A DNA stretch of 64,000 bases, taken from positions 149,255,383 through 149,319,382 of the forward strand of contig OX352772.1 of the NCBI GenBank assembly GCA_947095535.1. Reading direction: 5' to 3'. The notes beneath the pieces were generated by a model. That model did not search any database. It was not told the DNA's origin and saw only the letters and a program-made list of their open reading frames with translations. The position numbers were made by a program, and so were the translations under genes. The stretch is from Poecilobothrus nobilitatus. Taxonomy: Eukaryota > Arthropoda > Insecta > Diptera > Dolichopodidae. Shown here one piece after another: positions 32,711 to 43,372 of the stretch. Numbering within the stretch: the stretch's first letter is position 1; the number at the start of each line of letters is the position of its first letter.

Positions 32711-35700
32711 ATGTCAGCTCGCGCAAAACAAATTTTAAATAATCATATTTCATTATTTAAAAAATTTCAAAAAAGTGAAAATATTAAACAAATTTAATCA
32801 TATATAGTTGAAGTGTTAAAAGATTTAATCACACTAGAAAATCTTTTAATTGAAAATTCAAAAGCTTCAAATGGTGTTAAATTATCTATATCCACCTGTA
32901 TAGCTGATTTGATATCATTTAAGGAGCAATTAAAAATAAAGGTGTTAAGAAAAGAAGAAAATTCAGACATTCGTGAAGAAGCTTTAAAATGGAAAAATTT
33001 AAAATCAGCGTTTAAAAATCGGATTCAATCTGGCGTTCGTACCAATATTGATGATACAGATCCGAAAATATTTTTAGAAAAATGTAAAGCTATTGTAAAA
33101 CAAAAAATTAAAGAGTTTTTAATAGAACAATCAAGTTTAAAAATAAATATGGTTTTTTGCTGTGAATTTGTTTTACTAAAATCTAATCAAATTGAACCTG
33201 ATTATGATTTAAAATATCTTGGAACTGAAAATGTATTGGTTATGTTGTCAGATTCTACAGCTGATTGGTACAATACTTTGGAAGAACAAATTCTTTCTAA
33301 ATAATGTTGATAATGCATGCTTTGCTTGGTCGATAATGGCATATTTATATCCAAATACCACTCATTCAGATCGTACAAGAAGCTATCCGCATTATTTACA
33401 GTTTTTAAAATTCGATGGAATTGATTTTCCTGTATCAATTCAGAATATATCAAAATTTGAGAAGCAAAATGTAATTTCAGTTAATGTATTTGGATTGGAA
33501 TTGTTACAAAAAAATAAATTTAAAGTTATTGTTCTTCGTTTGACAAAATCAAAAAAGGAAAAACATGTGCATCTATTGATGATTCAAAATGAATATTATA
33601 AAGAAAAAAATTTTTATAATGCATTCAATGATAATGATGATGATGAAATCAAATATCACTATGTTTTAATAAAAAATATGTCAAGACTCTTGTCACAAGA
33701 TGTTAGTAAACATGGTCATCAGAAAATTTTCTGTGATCGATGCTTACAATATTTCACTACAAATAATAAATTGATGGAACATACGAAAATTTGTGAAAAT
33801 ATGAATGAATGTGCAATTCGAATACATTCAAAAGATAATAACATAATGAAATTTAAAAATTTTAAAAATAAAATAGTGAACCCTTGTGTGGTGTATGCAG
33901 ATATGGAGTGTTTATTAAAAAAATTAGATGAAGGGAATAAATACCAAAAGCATATTCCATGTTCCATTATGTAAAATCTTCTTACATTGAAAAGACTGAA
34001 TATGGATCTTATAGAGGCGAGAATTGTATCGAATGGTTTTTAGATAAATTGAAATTGTTATCAATTTTAGTAGAAACCGATCTAAAAAGTTCACGAAATT
34101 TGAAACCACTAACATCAGAGCAAATTAAAAATTATAACGAAGCTGAAAAATGTTTTATATGTGAGGAAAATTTTGACGCTAAAGACATAAGATGCAGAGA
34201 TCATTGTCATCTGACAGGAGAGTACCGAGGTGCTACACATCAAAAATGTAATATAGAATATCAAAATTCATTTACTATTCCTGTAATCTTCCATAATTTA
34301 AGCGGTTACGATTCACACTTTATTATACTGAAGTTAAATTCACTCATAGAAGGTAAAATTGATTTGCTTCCTATAAATAAGGAAAAATATATATCTTTCA
34401 CCAAACATATTCAAAATAGTTCAATTAAGTTTAGATTTGTAGATTCATGTAAATTTTTAGGTGTAAGCTTAGATGTATTATCAAAAACTTTAAAGGAATT
34501 TCCTATTTTAAAACCGCAATTTAATAGTTTAAGTAATTTTCAAATAGAATTATTAACAAGAAAAGGAGTTTATCCATATGACTATTTTGAAGACAATAAT
34601 AAATTTTTTGAAATAAAGCTACCCGATAAGAACCAGTTCTATAATAAAATAAATAAATTGGAAATATCTAATGAAGATTATCAACATGCAAAAAGGGTAT
34701 GGGATGTATTTCATATAAAAAATTTAGGGGAATATCAGACTTATAATTAAAAACAGATGTGTTATTACTTACAGAAATTTTTGAAAAATTTAGACAAAGT
34801 TGCAAAATTACTTATGATTTAGATCCCGCACATTATTTCACATTACCAGGTTATACTTGGGATGTAATGTTAAAATATACAAAAGTAAATTTTGAATTAC
34901 TAACTGATATTGATATGATTTTATTTGTTGAAAGTGGAATAAGGGGTGGTTTAACACAAATTTCAAAGAGATATAGTAAAGCTAATAATATATATATGAC
35001 TGATTACGATGAAAATATTCTACATAAGAGCATATCATATTTAGATATTAATAATCAGTATGGATGGACTATGAGTCAATATTTACCATTAAACAATTTC
35101 AAGTGGGTGAATGATATTACAAAATTTGATTGTGATTTCATTAAAAATATTGCTAATGACTCTTCAACTGGTTATATATTAGAAGTTGATTTGGAATATC
35201 CAACTAAGTTTCATGACAAACATAAAGATTTACCTTTCTGTCCTGAACATTCATTAACATTATCGAACGAAAAGAAACTTGTTGCAACATTGTACAATAA
35301 AACAAACTATGTTTGTCATTATAGAACTTTGAAACAAGCTATAGAACATGGTTTAAAAATAATAAAAATTCATAAAGTTTTAGAATTCGGACAATCTGAT
35401 TTTCTGAAAGCCTATATTGAATTAAATACAAAGCTTCGTAGTTTAGCAACTAGTAATTTTGAAAAATATATTTTTAAATTAATGAATAATGGAATATTTA
35501 TAGAAAACCTACGGAAACATTTAAATATAAAACTTAAAACATATTGGGAAGGTCGTTATGGTGCAAATTCACTAATTACATCACCTTATTTTAAGTTTTC
35601 AACGGTTTTTAGCGAAAATTTGGTTGCAATTGAATTAAAAAAAGGTGGAATATTTTTTAATAAACCCATATATGTGGGAATGGCTATATTAGATATTTCA

Positions 35701-36216
35701 AAAACTTTAATTTATGAATTTTTTTATGATTATATGAAGAAAAATTTAAAGGAAAATTGTAAACTTCTTTATACTGACACAGATAGTTTAATTCTAGAAA
35801 TATTAAATGAAAATATCTATGATATTATTAAGAGAGATTGTTATGGACGATTTGATACTAGCGATTATCCAATAAATAATAAATGGGGAATTCCGCTTGT
35901 TAATAAAAAGGTAATTGGATTAATGAAAGACGAAATGAATGATAAGAATGTTAGAGAATTTGTAGGTATAAGATCTAAAATGTATTCAATTAGAGTAGCT
36001 GGAAAAGATTGTATAAAGAAGGCTAAAGGAATTAAAAAATCTATTGTACAAAAAGAAATTGTTTTTGATGATTATGTAGCTAGCGTAAATGAAAACAGAA
36101 ACAAAAATATTTGTCAAAATATGATAAGATCTAATAAACATATTGTATATAGTATTAGTCAAGAAAAAGTTGCTTTAAATTGGAATGATGATAAAAGATT
36201 CTTAATTCAAAATTAA
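32711..36216 (+). pseudogene. PolB: Polinton protein-primed DNA polymerase B, broken
   Basis: About 1,165 codons from ATG 32711. Order seen: N-terminal region (CFAWSIMAYLYP, ISKFEKQNVISVNVFGLE), a C2H2 finger (CDRCLQYFTTNNKLMEHTKIC), exonuclease motif I (VYADMECLL), a zinc-binding insert (CFICEENFDAKD, CRDHCHLTGEYRGATHQKC), Exo II (FHNLSGYDSHF), Exo III (LKTDVLLLTEIF), Pol motif A (SYLDINNQYGWTMSQYLP) and motif C (LYTDTDSLI). It would copy the element from a terminal protein primer. Breaks: stop at 32796, frameshifts near 33302, 33965 and 34740, stop at 34745. In motif B (FKLMNNGIF, about 35475) the expected FGK-type residues are missing through a short in-frame deletion. Confidence 0.93.
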
Positions 36217-36412
36217 GTTGAAACCTTACCATGGGGTCATTATAGTTTAAGTCATATGTAATTATGTAATATGTAATTAATTATAAATAATAAATAATAA
36301 ATATTAAATACTAAATAGTACATTATAATTCTTTTTATTTTTAATCAATTTCTAATTTACAATTAATAATTATTGCTTGATGACGATGATTTTTTTTTTT
36401 TTTTTTTTTTTT
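36217..36412. other. Convergent spacer with poly-T
   Basis: AT-rich spacer between the plus-strand polymerase and the minus-strand virion block, with a 26 base T run at about 36390-36415. It probably holds 3' processing signals for both sides. Confidence 0.4.
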
Positions 36413-36553
36413 TTAGGTACATTTATTTTTTTTATACTGTTGACTGAAATTTTTTATGATATTGGTTTTTGTTGATTCCGATGAAGTGTTCATTAACTTT
36501 TGATAATCTTTTGTAGATTGATTTTTATTCAAGATCTTTTTTATTTTATCCAT
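36413..36553 (-). CDS. 46-residue Polinton ORF, unknown
   Basis: ATG at 36553, stop at 36413-36415. The product is Lys/Ser/Thr-rich and hydrophilic (MDKIKKILNKNQSTKDYQKL at its start). It lies last in the minus-strand block. There is no motif. It is short, so coding status rests on position and an uninterrupted frame only. Confidence 0.35.
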   Translation of the reverse strand: MDKIKKILNKNQSTKDYQKLMNTSSESTKTNIIKNFSQQYKKNKCT

Positions 36554-36649
36554 ATTAATTTATTAAATTTATTGATTAAAGCTATCGATTGTGAAGAGTA
36601 AAATGAATATGTTGCTGATTATTTCTCTTCTTAAATACTTTTCAATTAG

Positions 36650-37109
36650 CTAAATCAGCAATTTTAATAAATAAACATTTTCAAAGGCACAAACACCAAC
36701 ATGATTAAAAGAACATCTTTTACAGCAATTAATTTGTTGATTCTTCAATATTTTTAAACATGTAGAATCACGATTATTCAAATCAAAAACATTATTATTT
36801 TTCAATATGTTAATAATCCAAGATTTTTTTTCTTCTCCTTTAACATAAACTTTTGTTTGACTCGATATAAAATTTTTTAAAAAATTGATAACATCACAAA
36901 AATGTGTTTTGCCGTCAGACCATTGTAAGCCGTGATGATTTTTAGTGAGCCATTTATTTCTGTATTTTGCTTTTGAATCTAAATAATGGTAACCATAAGG
37001 TGGTTTTATTAAAAATTTCATCATTTGATGAAAGAATAACAATTTCTTTTAAAATAAATTTATTACTATTATCTCGAAAACCTTGTATATCAATTATTAC
37101 ATATTCCAT
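36650..37109 (-). pseudogene. Conserved Polinton-linked protein, nuclease-like candidate, one frameshift
   Basis: ATG at 37109 gives MEYVIIDIQGFRDNSNKF; a frameshift near 37020 moves the reading to the frame of 37042-36650 (FLIKPPYGYHYLD, KWLTKNHHGLQWSDGK, KVYVKGEEKK). It ends in CLKILKNQQINCCKRC and HVGVCAFENV. The 'IDIQGF...KE' start and the Cys/His-rich end are what I recall from a family of uncharacterised arthropod Maverick-associated proteins. An RNase H-fold nuclease is only a guess. The gene starts 3 bases after the stop of the one-TM microprotein, so the two are probably co-expressed. Confidence 0.6.
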
Positions 37110-37111
37110 TT

Positions 37112-37288
37112 TTATGTTTCAGGAGAATTTAATTGATTAAATTTAATATATTTATAAAGTTTGTAAATTAAAAAACTTAAACAATGCAATGCAATCATTA
37201 AAAATATTCCACCAATGAATGGTGGAATTTCAAAAACACAGCAAGACTCTAAGTTTTTAATGTTTCCTTTTTTTGTAGACAAGTTCAT
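37112..37288 (-). CDS. 58-residue single-TM microprotein in the Polinton virion block
   Basis: Intact frame from ATG 37288 to TAA 37112-37114. A hydrophilic N-terminus (MNLSTKKGNIKNLESC) is followed by one membrane span (GGIFLMIALHCLSFLIYKLY) and a short polar tail. It is packed tightly between the capsid gene (its stop is 18 bases upstream) and the next ATG (3 bases downstream), which argues that it is a real gene. It is not damaged although most neighbours are. A small membrane protein in a virion-gene block could act in membrane interaction, by inference only. Confidence 0.6.
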   Translation of the reverse strand: MNLSTKKGNIKNLESCCVFEIPPFIGGIFLMIALHCLSFLIYKLYKYIKFNQLNSPET

Positions 37289-37306
37289 TTATTTTTATTT
37301 AGAAAT

Positions 37307-38503
37307 CTAAATAATTTTATTAACTTCTCCTGTTAGTGGTTTGAATTCAACTAAACGATCATGCAAAATAAGGCAATAAGCTGTAGTATTGATCGGAATT
37401 TTTTTCAAGGTTTTTAGTTCAATTTTAACATCAACTGCCCCCATTTTAAGATCATCATTTTGATAACGAGTGTCAATTACAAAAATTGGAGATGCATTTT
37501 TAAAATTCTCCCATGAAACTAAAGGTTCTGATGCTAGATGATTGTAGTAAGCACTTCGAAAATCAAGTATGATTCATATGCTAAAGCATAACGATTTTTT
37601 CCAAAGTCTAAATTCATATCTTCATATGGATATACTTCAGAATTTAAATATACTTTTAAATTAGAAACATCACAATGATTAAATTTTGAGGGATCTTTTG
37701 AAAGATTATTTTCAATATTTTGTTGATCAGTTTGTAGAGCGAAAATAATAAAGCGTGGTTTTTCTAGTTGTGAAGATGTTTTAACATTCCAAATTAGGTG
37801 ATTAGCTGATGATAATGATGGATTCTCATTTAAGTCCCAACTACTAAAAGCTATTTTCATAACAGAACCATTATCAATAATTTTATATAATTTCAATTTT
37901 GGATTATCCATCAAATTAATATGTTGACCTCTCCAACATATTTTTGTAATAGTAATATTCGGCTTCTCACTAACCTTTGAACATATTAAAGAATTGTTGT
38001 TGCTTCCAGTTAATATCAATTCATGTTTTGCATTAGGGATAATGTTTTTATAATCTTCAGCAAATCCTAATAATCTCTTTAAAGGAATGTAAAAACTGAA
38101 ATAAACTCCATCCAATTCAATTGATGTTTTGGGAGACCAACCCCCAATATAAAGCAATACTTTCGTTTTCATTAAGTGAAATATAATTTTTTAATGTCGA
38201 AATTATACCAACCTTATTATTATGATCAATTTCCTTACCATTAAGCTCATAACTAAGTTTTTCAAATAGAAATGGTATGGCATTATTAACTAGTTTAGTA
38301 TGTTTAACAGCCGTTCCATCATTATTTGTTACAAATCCTTCTATATAAATTAGACTTGTTGAAGGTAATATATTTAAATTCTGATTTTGTATTTGTATTC
38401 GAGTAATACTATTGAAGTTGAAATTGTTTACGTATGGATTATATGAACGCCAGTGAGCACTACTTATAGTTTCATCAAAAACAGGTTCATTAAAAAGGTT
38501 CAT
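37307..38503 (-). pseudogene. Putative Polinton major capsid protein, two frameshifts
   Basis: About 399 codons from ATG 38503. The first frame reads FDETISSAHWRSYNPY, LPSTSLIYIEGFV and FLFEKLSYELNGKEID. The second (38172-37534) reads YIPLKRLLGFAEDYKN, NAKHELILTGSNNNS, KPRFIIFALQTD and NLKVYLNSEVYPYEDMNLDF. The last part reads YYNHLASEPLVSWENF and GAVDVKIELK, ending at 37307. Alternating beta-rich segments and their order match what I recall of Maverick/adintovirus hexon-like double jelly-roll proteins. Frames shift near 38150 and 37560. The stop of the upstream gene overlaps this ATG (ATGA), as in a compact viral block. Confidence 0.6.
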
Positions 38504-39359
38504 TTTAATTGATATCCAAGTAATTTCAAATATTGTTGATTTTCAACAGTTAAACTATTTTTAGGTTTGTAGTGTTGACTTGCTTCTCCTCTTGATGACT
38601 TTAATATATTGAAATGTTGTGCTCGATTCTGAGGATATATATATGAATCTTGATTTTGATTAAACACTATCATTTTGAGGCTTTAAATGCAATCTAATTG
38701 TTAATGTTTCTGCACGAAAATTAATTAAATTACCGTTCTAATCGAGGAGTTTTATAGTAATAGAACTTATCTGGTTAATAGTTACAGGTAAATAAATTAC
38801 ATTCTTAGGAACTTCAATTATTTTAAAACCAGGACTGACGTTAGTAGAAAATTCATGTAAAATATGAGCTTCTTTTTCATTAATATATGTTCCAGATATA
38901 ATATTGCATTCTACTCTTATTATGGTTATTTTATTAATATCAACAAAAAGATCTGAAGTGTACCATTTATTAGCTAATAATTTCTTATTACTGAAACCTA
39001 ATAATCAACCAATAGTATCTTCTCTTTCAAAATCAATTACTTTATCTGCAAAAATCACTTAAATGTATTATTATTTGCTTTTATAGTTAATTTTTCTTTA
39101 TCTGCTTTATCTATATTCAACGTTTTTCTAAGAAATATTTCAATATCTTCAATTTCGTATGAACCTGTTGGAATTGTAATTTATTGTAATTTATCATCAA
39201 TAATAAATATATTATTCTCTTCATCTATATTAGGTATTGAATTATATGTTTGGAAATCTACTAAACCGCAGGTATATTCCTTTCCCTTTAGATCAATAGG
39301 AGGAAAATAATTTGTTGCAAAATGGAAGAATTTCCGTTTAAAGTTAATGTTATTGACAT
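38500..39359 (-). pseudogene. Putative minor capsid (penton-like) protein, heavily frameshifted
   Basis: About 286 codons from ATG 39359 (MSITLTLNGNSSI). Across several frames the order is YFPPIDLKGKEYTCGLVDF, TYNSIPNIDEENNIF, IPTGSYEIEDIEIFLRKTL, CNIISGTYINEKEA, a VIYLPV-like segment, and finally NRAQHFNILKSSRGEASQHY ending at TGA 38502-38500, overlapping the capsid ATG. Beta-strand-rich segments and position next to the capsid gene suggest the single jelly-roll minor capsid of Polintons. More than three frameshifts, plus stops, are present. It could also be a different structural protein. Confidence 0.5.
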
Positions 39360-39489
39360 ATCTTTAATTGATATAATGAGATATTTCAGTAGTGTATTCT
39401 GTTTTAATAGATTTTCAAGGCTAATTTCTAAAAATCATCATCGTAACAAAACTATATATACACATATATAATATCTTCTAAAAAATTTT

Positions 39490-39580
39490 TTTGTTACAAT
39501 TAAGTTCTAATTATTTTTTCTTTTTCTTTCTTTGTTACAATTTAGTTCTAATTATTTTTTCTTTTTTCTTTCTTTGTTTA
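39490..39580 (-). repeat. 41 bp direct repeat between protease and minor capsid genes
   Basis: 'gttacaattaagttctaattattttttcttt' at 39493 recurs at 39534 with small changes. It occupies the spacer of about 320 bases between the protease stop and the minor-capsid gene and may sit in its upstream region. Confidence 0.6.
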
Positions 39581-39685
39581 AATATAGAGAAATAATCTTG
39601 AACTTGAACAAAATTATTAATGTAGGTCAGTTTTAATAAGCCTAGTTCTTATTATTATTAGATAAACAAATTTTTTTCTTATGTT

Positions 39686-40105
39686 TTATTTACTAATAAT
39701 TTTTTTCTTAACAATATGAAATAAAAATTCTAAACATAAATGTCCACAATTGTAAGAATTAAAATTTTGATATTTATTATAATTATATACAAGTTTATCA
39801 CCTAAATATTTAATTACTTCTAATGGCGGTCTTAAATTTCCAAAACTATCAAAATATTGAGTTATTTTAGCATTTTTAAAATAAGCTACCCAATGCGTTC
39901 CATCTCCAATATAATTATCTAAATTGATTACAGCACATTCATATTTCCAAGGTCTACGTGTTGGTAAATTATCTCTCATAAAAACTCCTCGAAAATATTT
40001 TAAATATTTTACACCAAATTTTTCTAAATCGATATTTGTAAGAGCTCTATTAGGTAGCTTAGTTAATGGTTTTTTGGATTCAAATAAAGGCCTTATCCTT
40101 CTTTA
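39686..40105 (-). CDS. PRO: Adenain-type cysteine protease of the Polinton
   Basis: The clear part starts at Met 39979, but the same frame is open upstream to about 40105 with family-like residues (KLPNRALTNIDLEKFGV, FRGVFMRDNL). The start is therefore unresolved and may have been lost. The catalytic triad of Ulp1/adenain proteases is visible: GTHWVAYF (His29 from Met 39979), YFDSFGNLRPP (Asp44) and YNCGHLCLEFL (Cys78). In adenovirus and Mavericks it matures capsid precursor proteins. The gene is immediately downstream of the PLA2-domain protein on the same strand. Confidence 0.88.
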
Positions 40106-40875
40106 TATGGTTTTAAATGTAATCCATTGCCACCTTTTAATGCTATTGCTTCCATCATTTTATTATGACGTTCACTTTCTTTAAATTGTTTGTGAGCATT
40201 TTTAGCATCATTTACAGCTTTTGCTATGCCTGCAGCACCACCAGAAAGTGCACCAACTGCTGACAGGCCTGCAAAAATAGGGATTAGAGGTAAAACTCCT
40301 CCAATTTTTGGTACAGGAATTATTCGAGGAATATTAATTCTTTTTTTCTGTCCTTTAGAAAAACTTCTAGCAGCATGTAAAGCAATTTTTATAATATTCT
40401 TATCATTCATTGGTTTTTTGATAGTTTTAACAGCTTTTTTAGTTTCCTTTATAATATTTTTCAGGGGTTTTTTTCTCTGAGATTTCTTTGTTTTCTTTTT
40501 TAAACCCATACCGAGTTTAACTTTAGCTTTCATTGCGTTTGTAACTAGATATGAGTTTAACCGTTCACCAAAATTTGAGTCTTTAGCTTTAATCCTTTGC
40601 CAAGCTTTCTCTGCTAGTATTTTATCAGCTATATGACGTTGATTTTGATCAGTATTTTGAGAATATGCTATATCATGCTCTTGACAAGCCATATCTAAAC
40701 CATTAATTCCTTTATCACCTCGAGCTAATCGTTTTCTAAGTTTGGTTCCAGGACCACAATAATTATAATCAGGTAAGTGTGCTTCAAATGGTAGTTTATT
40801 AATTAATGAATTAATAACTCCTCTTCCTTTAACAGGTTTTTTATTACAGTTTGAATATTTATTGTGAGGAAGCAT
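40093..40875 (-). CDS. PLA2-domain minor virion protein of the Polinton
   Basis: 260 residues from ATG 40875. Residues ~35-90 form a parvovirus-type phospholipase A2 domain: calcium loop YCGPGTKL (39-46), GINGLD, and the catalytic His67-Asp68 in CQEHDIAYS. A Lys-rich middle is followed by a Gly/Ala-rich hydrophobic stretch (LIPIFAGLSAVGALSGGAAG, ~195-215), like adenovirus core or membrane-lytic peptides. Near the C-terminus ALKGGNG fits the adenain consensus (M/I/L)XGG|X. By homology it would breach the endosome during entry. The frame may have extended about 9 codons past the TAA at 40093-40095. The most intact long virion gene here. Confidence 0.82.
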   Translation of the reverse strand: MLPHNKYSNCNKKPVKGRGVINSLINKLPFEAHLPDYNYCGPGTKLRKRLARGDKGINGLDMACQEHDIAYSQNTDQNQRHIADKILAEKAWQRIKAKDSNFGERLNSYLVTNAMKAKVKLGMGLKKKTKKSQRKKPLKNIIKETKKAVKTIKKPMNDKNIIKIALHAARSFSKGQKKRINIPRIIPVPKIGGVLPLIPIFAGLSAVGALSGGAAGIAKAVNDAKNAHKQFKESERHNKMMEAIALKGGNGLHLKPYKEG

Positions 40876-40974
40876 AATATGCAGTTTAGTTTAAGAAAGT
40901 CAATCAAACACTAATCATCTTTTAAAACTCGTAATCATCATTTAAAAGAAAAAATTTTTCACTAAGTTAAAGAA

Positions 40975-41654
40975 ATGAAATTTATAAAAGTAGATAACGC
41001 AGTTAAAGTTAAAAATTTTGATCAAAATTTAAAGAAAAAAATTAGAAAACATGGTGGAAGCTTTCCAGTATAAGGGGATTAATAGTCGGACCATCAAATT
41101 GTGGTAAAACTAATGCTGTGATAAGTATGCTTTTAGATCCTAAAGGGCTTAAATTTCAAAACATTTGTATTTACTCGAAATCACTGTATCAACCTAAATA
41201 TGAATATTTAAAAAAAATAATAAAACCAATCAAAGAAATGGCATATAACGAATTTTCAAATAATGCCGATGTAATTAAACCATCAGACTCCCAACCAAAC
41301 TCAATATTTATTTTTGATGATGTGGCTTGTGATAAACAAGATAACATAAGAGCATATTTTTGCATGGGGCGTCATAAAGAAGTAGATAGCTTTTATTTAT
41401 GTCAATCTTATACAAGAATTCCAAAGCATTTAGTTAGAGATAATGCCAACTTTTTGATTATATTCAAGCAGCATGATTTAAATTTAAAACATATATATAA
41501 TGATCATGTAAATTCTGATATGACTTATCATGATTTTCAAAAATTGAGTGCATCCTGTTGGAATGATAATTATGGTTTCCTATTAATTGATAAAGACAGT
41601 AGTTTAAATAATGGGCGTTATAGAAAAAGCTTTGATGCATTTGCTAAATTTTAA
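40975..41654 (+). pseudogene. ATP: Genome-packaging ATPase (A32/FtsK-like), one frameshift
   Basis: ATG 40975 opens MKFIKVDNAVKVKNFD. After HGGSFP a single-base loss near 41070 shifts to the frame of the main part. Walker A is GLIVGPSNCGKTNA, Walker B SIFIFDDVACD, and the sensor-type segment FYLCQSYTRIPKHLVRDNA. It ends in YRKSFDAFAKF. The enzyme would pump element DNA into the capsid. It is transcribed divergently from the PLA2 gene, whose ATG is about 100 bases away, so the 40876-40974 spacer probably holds a bidirectional promoter. Confidence 0.88.
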
Positions 41655-41671
41655 TTAACAAGAGGTGAATC

Positions 41672-41829
41672 AGCAGTTGAATTACTAACTGAACTGGTTA
41701 TTTAGCAGTTAGCAGTTGACAGTTATCAGTTACCAGTTAGCAGTTAGTACTTAACAGTTAGCAGTTGGCGGTTATCAGCTACCAATTAGCAGTTACCAGT
41801 TAACAGTTAGCAGTTAGAAGTTAGCAACA
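41672..41829 (+). repeat. Degenerate heptamer array (cagttag/cagttac)n
   Basis: About 158 bases made of cagttag, cagttac, cagttat and cagttga words, mostly in 7-base register. It lies between the ATPase stop and the next gene start. Composition is unlike the surrounding DNA. It may have arisen by replication slippage or serve as a regulatory array. Confidence 0.8.
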
Positions 41830-41877
41830 GAACACATCAGTTAATAATTGAACGGAATAGTTTTAATTTTTTTTAAA

Positions 41878-42832
41878 ATGAATGAAAAACTTATGAACGA
41901 TTTAATTATAACTCGTAAAAATTTAAAAAAGAAATTTCAATCTTTAAAAATTCAAAAGCTTTCAGAAGACCATGATCGAGAAAAAATATTTACACCTATT
42001 ATAAAACCTTTGAAAGAATTAACAAATGTTGTCAAACAACAACAACAACAACAAATTTCAAATAATGTGATCAAGCCGGAAATGAAATCGACTGCTGATG
42101 AAGATGACAACAATTCTAAATCAATGAGATCATTCATGTCGGAATTTAAAACACCTAGCAACAAAAATAATACTTTCAATGAATATAAATTTTCAACACC
42201 TAATAATTTAAAACTTCATAATGATGAATCATCATCAATTTCACAACTTGTTTTTCTTAACAACTCACAACTTGATAAATCATATGGACCCTATTTTGAT
42301 GAGTCATTAAATGTGCGAAAACTTGGGAATGCTAATTTTGAAATAGATGAAATTAATAAAAATATTTTGATTAATAATGAAGTTTTTAAAGGAACTGATG
42401 GTCTATATGAATTAATATTTAAAAAGAAACCTATAAACTACACTGAAAGTGATTTAAGTACGTATCATCAAATACTCGACAAAACGAATGCACATAGAAG
42501 AAATTATGATGGTTTAGATCAAATAAAGGAAACAAAGGTTTTAAATACAAACATATATTAAGCAAATTATATGCGCATGATTATAACACTAGACATAAAA
42601 AATCTGGTTCAGGCTATTCGAAAACAAAAAGTTTTTCCATAAATATTTTACACTAGAAACCCAATTAAATTATACAAATCAATCAAATGAAAATGTTTAT
42701 TGGGGTGATCGTAATGAGTTAGTTGATAGATTAAGACTTTTAATTGCTTCATAATCAACTGGTAACAATAATCATCATAATGAAATTGTATCTATAATTG
42801 AAGAATTGAGAGAAGCAAATATAATTCAATAA
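41878..42832 (+). pseudogene. Conserved Polinton protein (PX/PY-type), broken near its C-terminus
   Basis: The ATG at 41878 (MNEKLMNDLIITR) is preferred over one at 41848 because the extra residues look like leader noise. The N-terminus is helical and basic, then a Gln run (CAACAA), an acidic Ser-rich linker, and a folded region (SQLDKSYGPYFDESLN, GTDGLYELIFKKKP, YTESDLSTYHQILDKTNAHR). The frame stops at 42561. The usual family ending is found downstream in other frames (NELVDRLRLLIAS, then NEIVSIIEELREANII) up to about 42832. The function is unknown; it is one of the common structural-block genes of Mavericks. Confidence 0.65.
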
Positions 42833-42857
42833 TATTTTACAATTAGTAAAAATCAAA

Positions 42858-43343
42858 ATGCCACTTGATAAGTTTGGACGTAGTATAGCTTCATCCACTT
42901 CTAGAAAATCACATACTAGAGGTCCTGCAGGTGTAGGATTCAAATTAACTTCTGAAGGAAATTATGATTTAGATAACAAAATTTTATCAAATGTCCAAGA
43001 TCCAGTTTATGGAAATGATACAGCAACGCAAACATTTGTGAACAACCAAATTTCCTTTCATAAAGAACTACTAAAAATCGATATAGGAGATATGTTTAAC
43101 CATTTCACTAGTGAACTTAAATTAATAGAAGAAAAATTAAAAATGTTAGAAGAAAAAATGCAAGATAGTTTAGTGAAAGTTCATCACAAATTTTCTGTAT
43201 TGTTAAATGAAAAATATTCAGAGATGAATGACTTTATTAAATTTCAAATTAAACAACCACCTAAATTTATTAATGAGAGACTACAAAACGCTGAAGCCAA
43301 AGTTCAATCAGCATTAGATTTAATTAATAATTCAAGAGATTAA
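42858..43343 (+). CDS. Fibre-like protein with coiled coil
   Basis: 161 residues, intact. A Ser/Arg-rich start (MPLDKFGRSIASSTSRKSHT) leads to a motif GVGFKLTSEGNYDLDNKIL followed by SNVQDPVYGNDTATQTFVNN. This recalls the 'NKrI.NV.dPv...DAvtk.Yvd' repeat of viral and phage fibre or tail proteins. A long coiled coil follows (~85-125, ELKLIEEKLKMLEEKMQDS). It is probably a spike or trimeric attachment protein of the virion; the assignment is by motif resemblance. Confidence 0.55.
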   Translation: MPLDKFGRSIASSTSRKSHTRGPAGVGFKLTSEGNYDLDNKILSNVQDPVYGNDTATQTFVNNQISFHKELLKIDIGDMFNHFTSELKLIEEKLKMLEEKMQDSLVKVHHKFSVLLNEKYSEMNDFIKFQIKQPPKFINERLQNAEAKVQSALDLINNSRD

Positions 43344-43372
43344 TTGCGGTTAGTTTTCATTTAACTTCCAAA

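Noticed and set aside
41952..42179. Minus-strand Cys-run ORF
   Set aside because: Antisense of the CAACAA glutamine tract of the Polinton gene on the plus strand.
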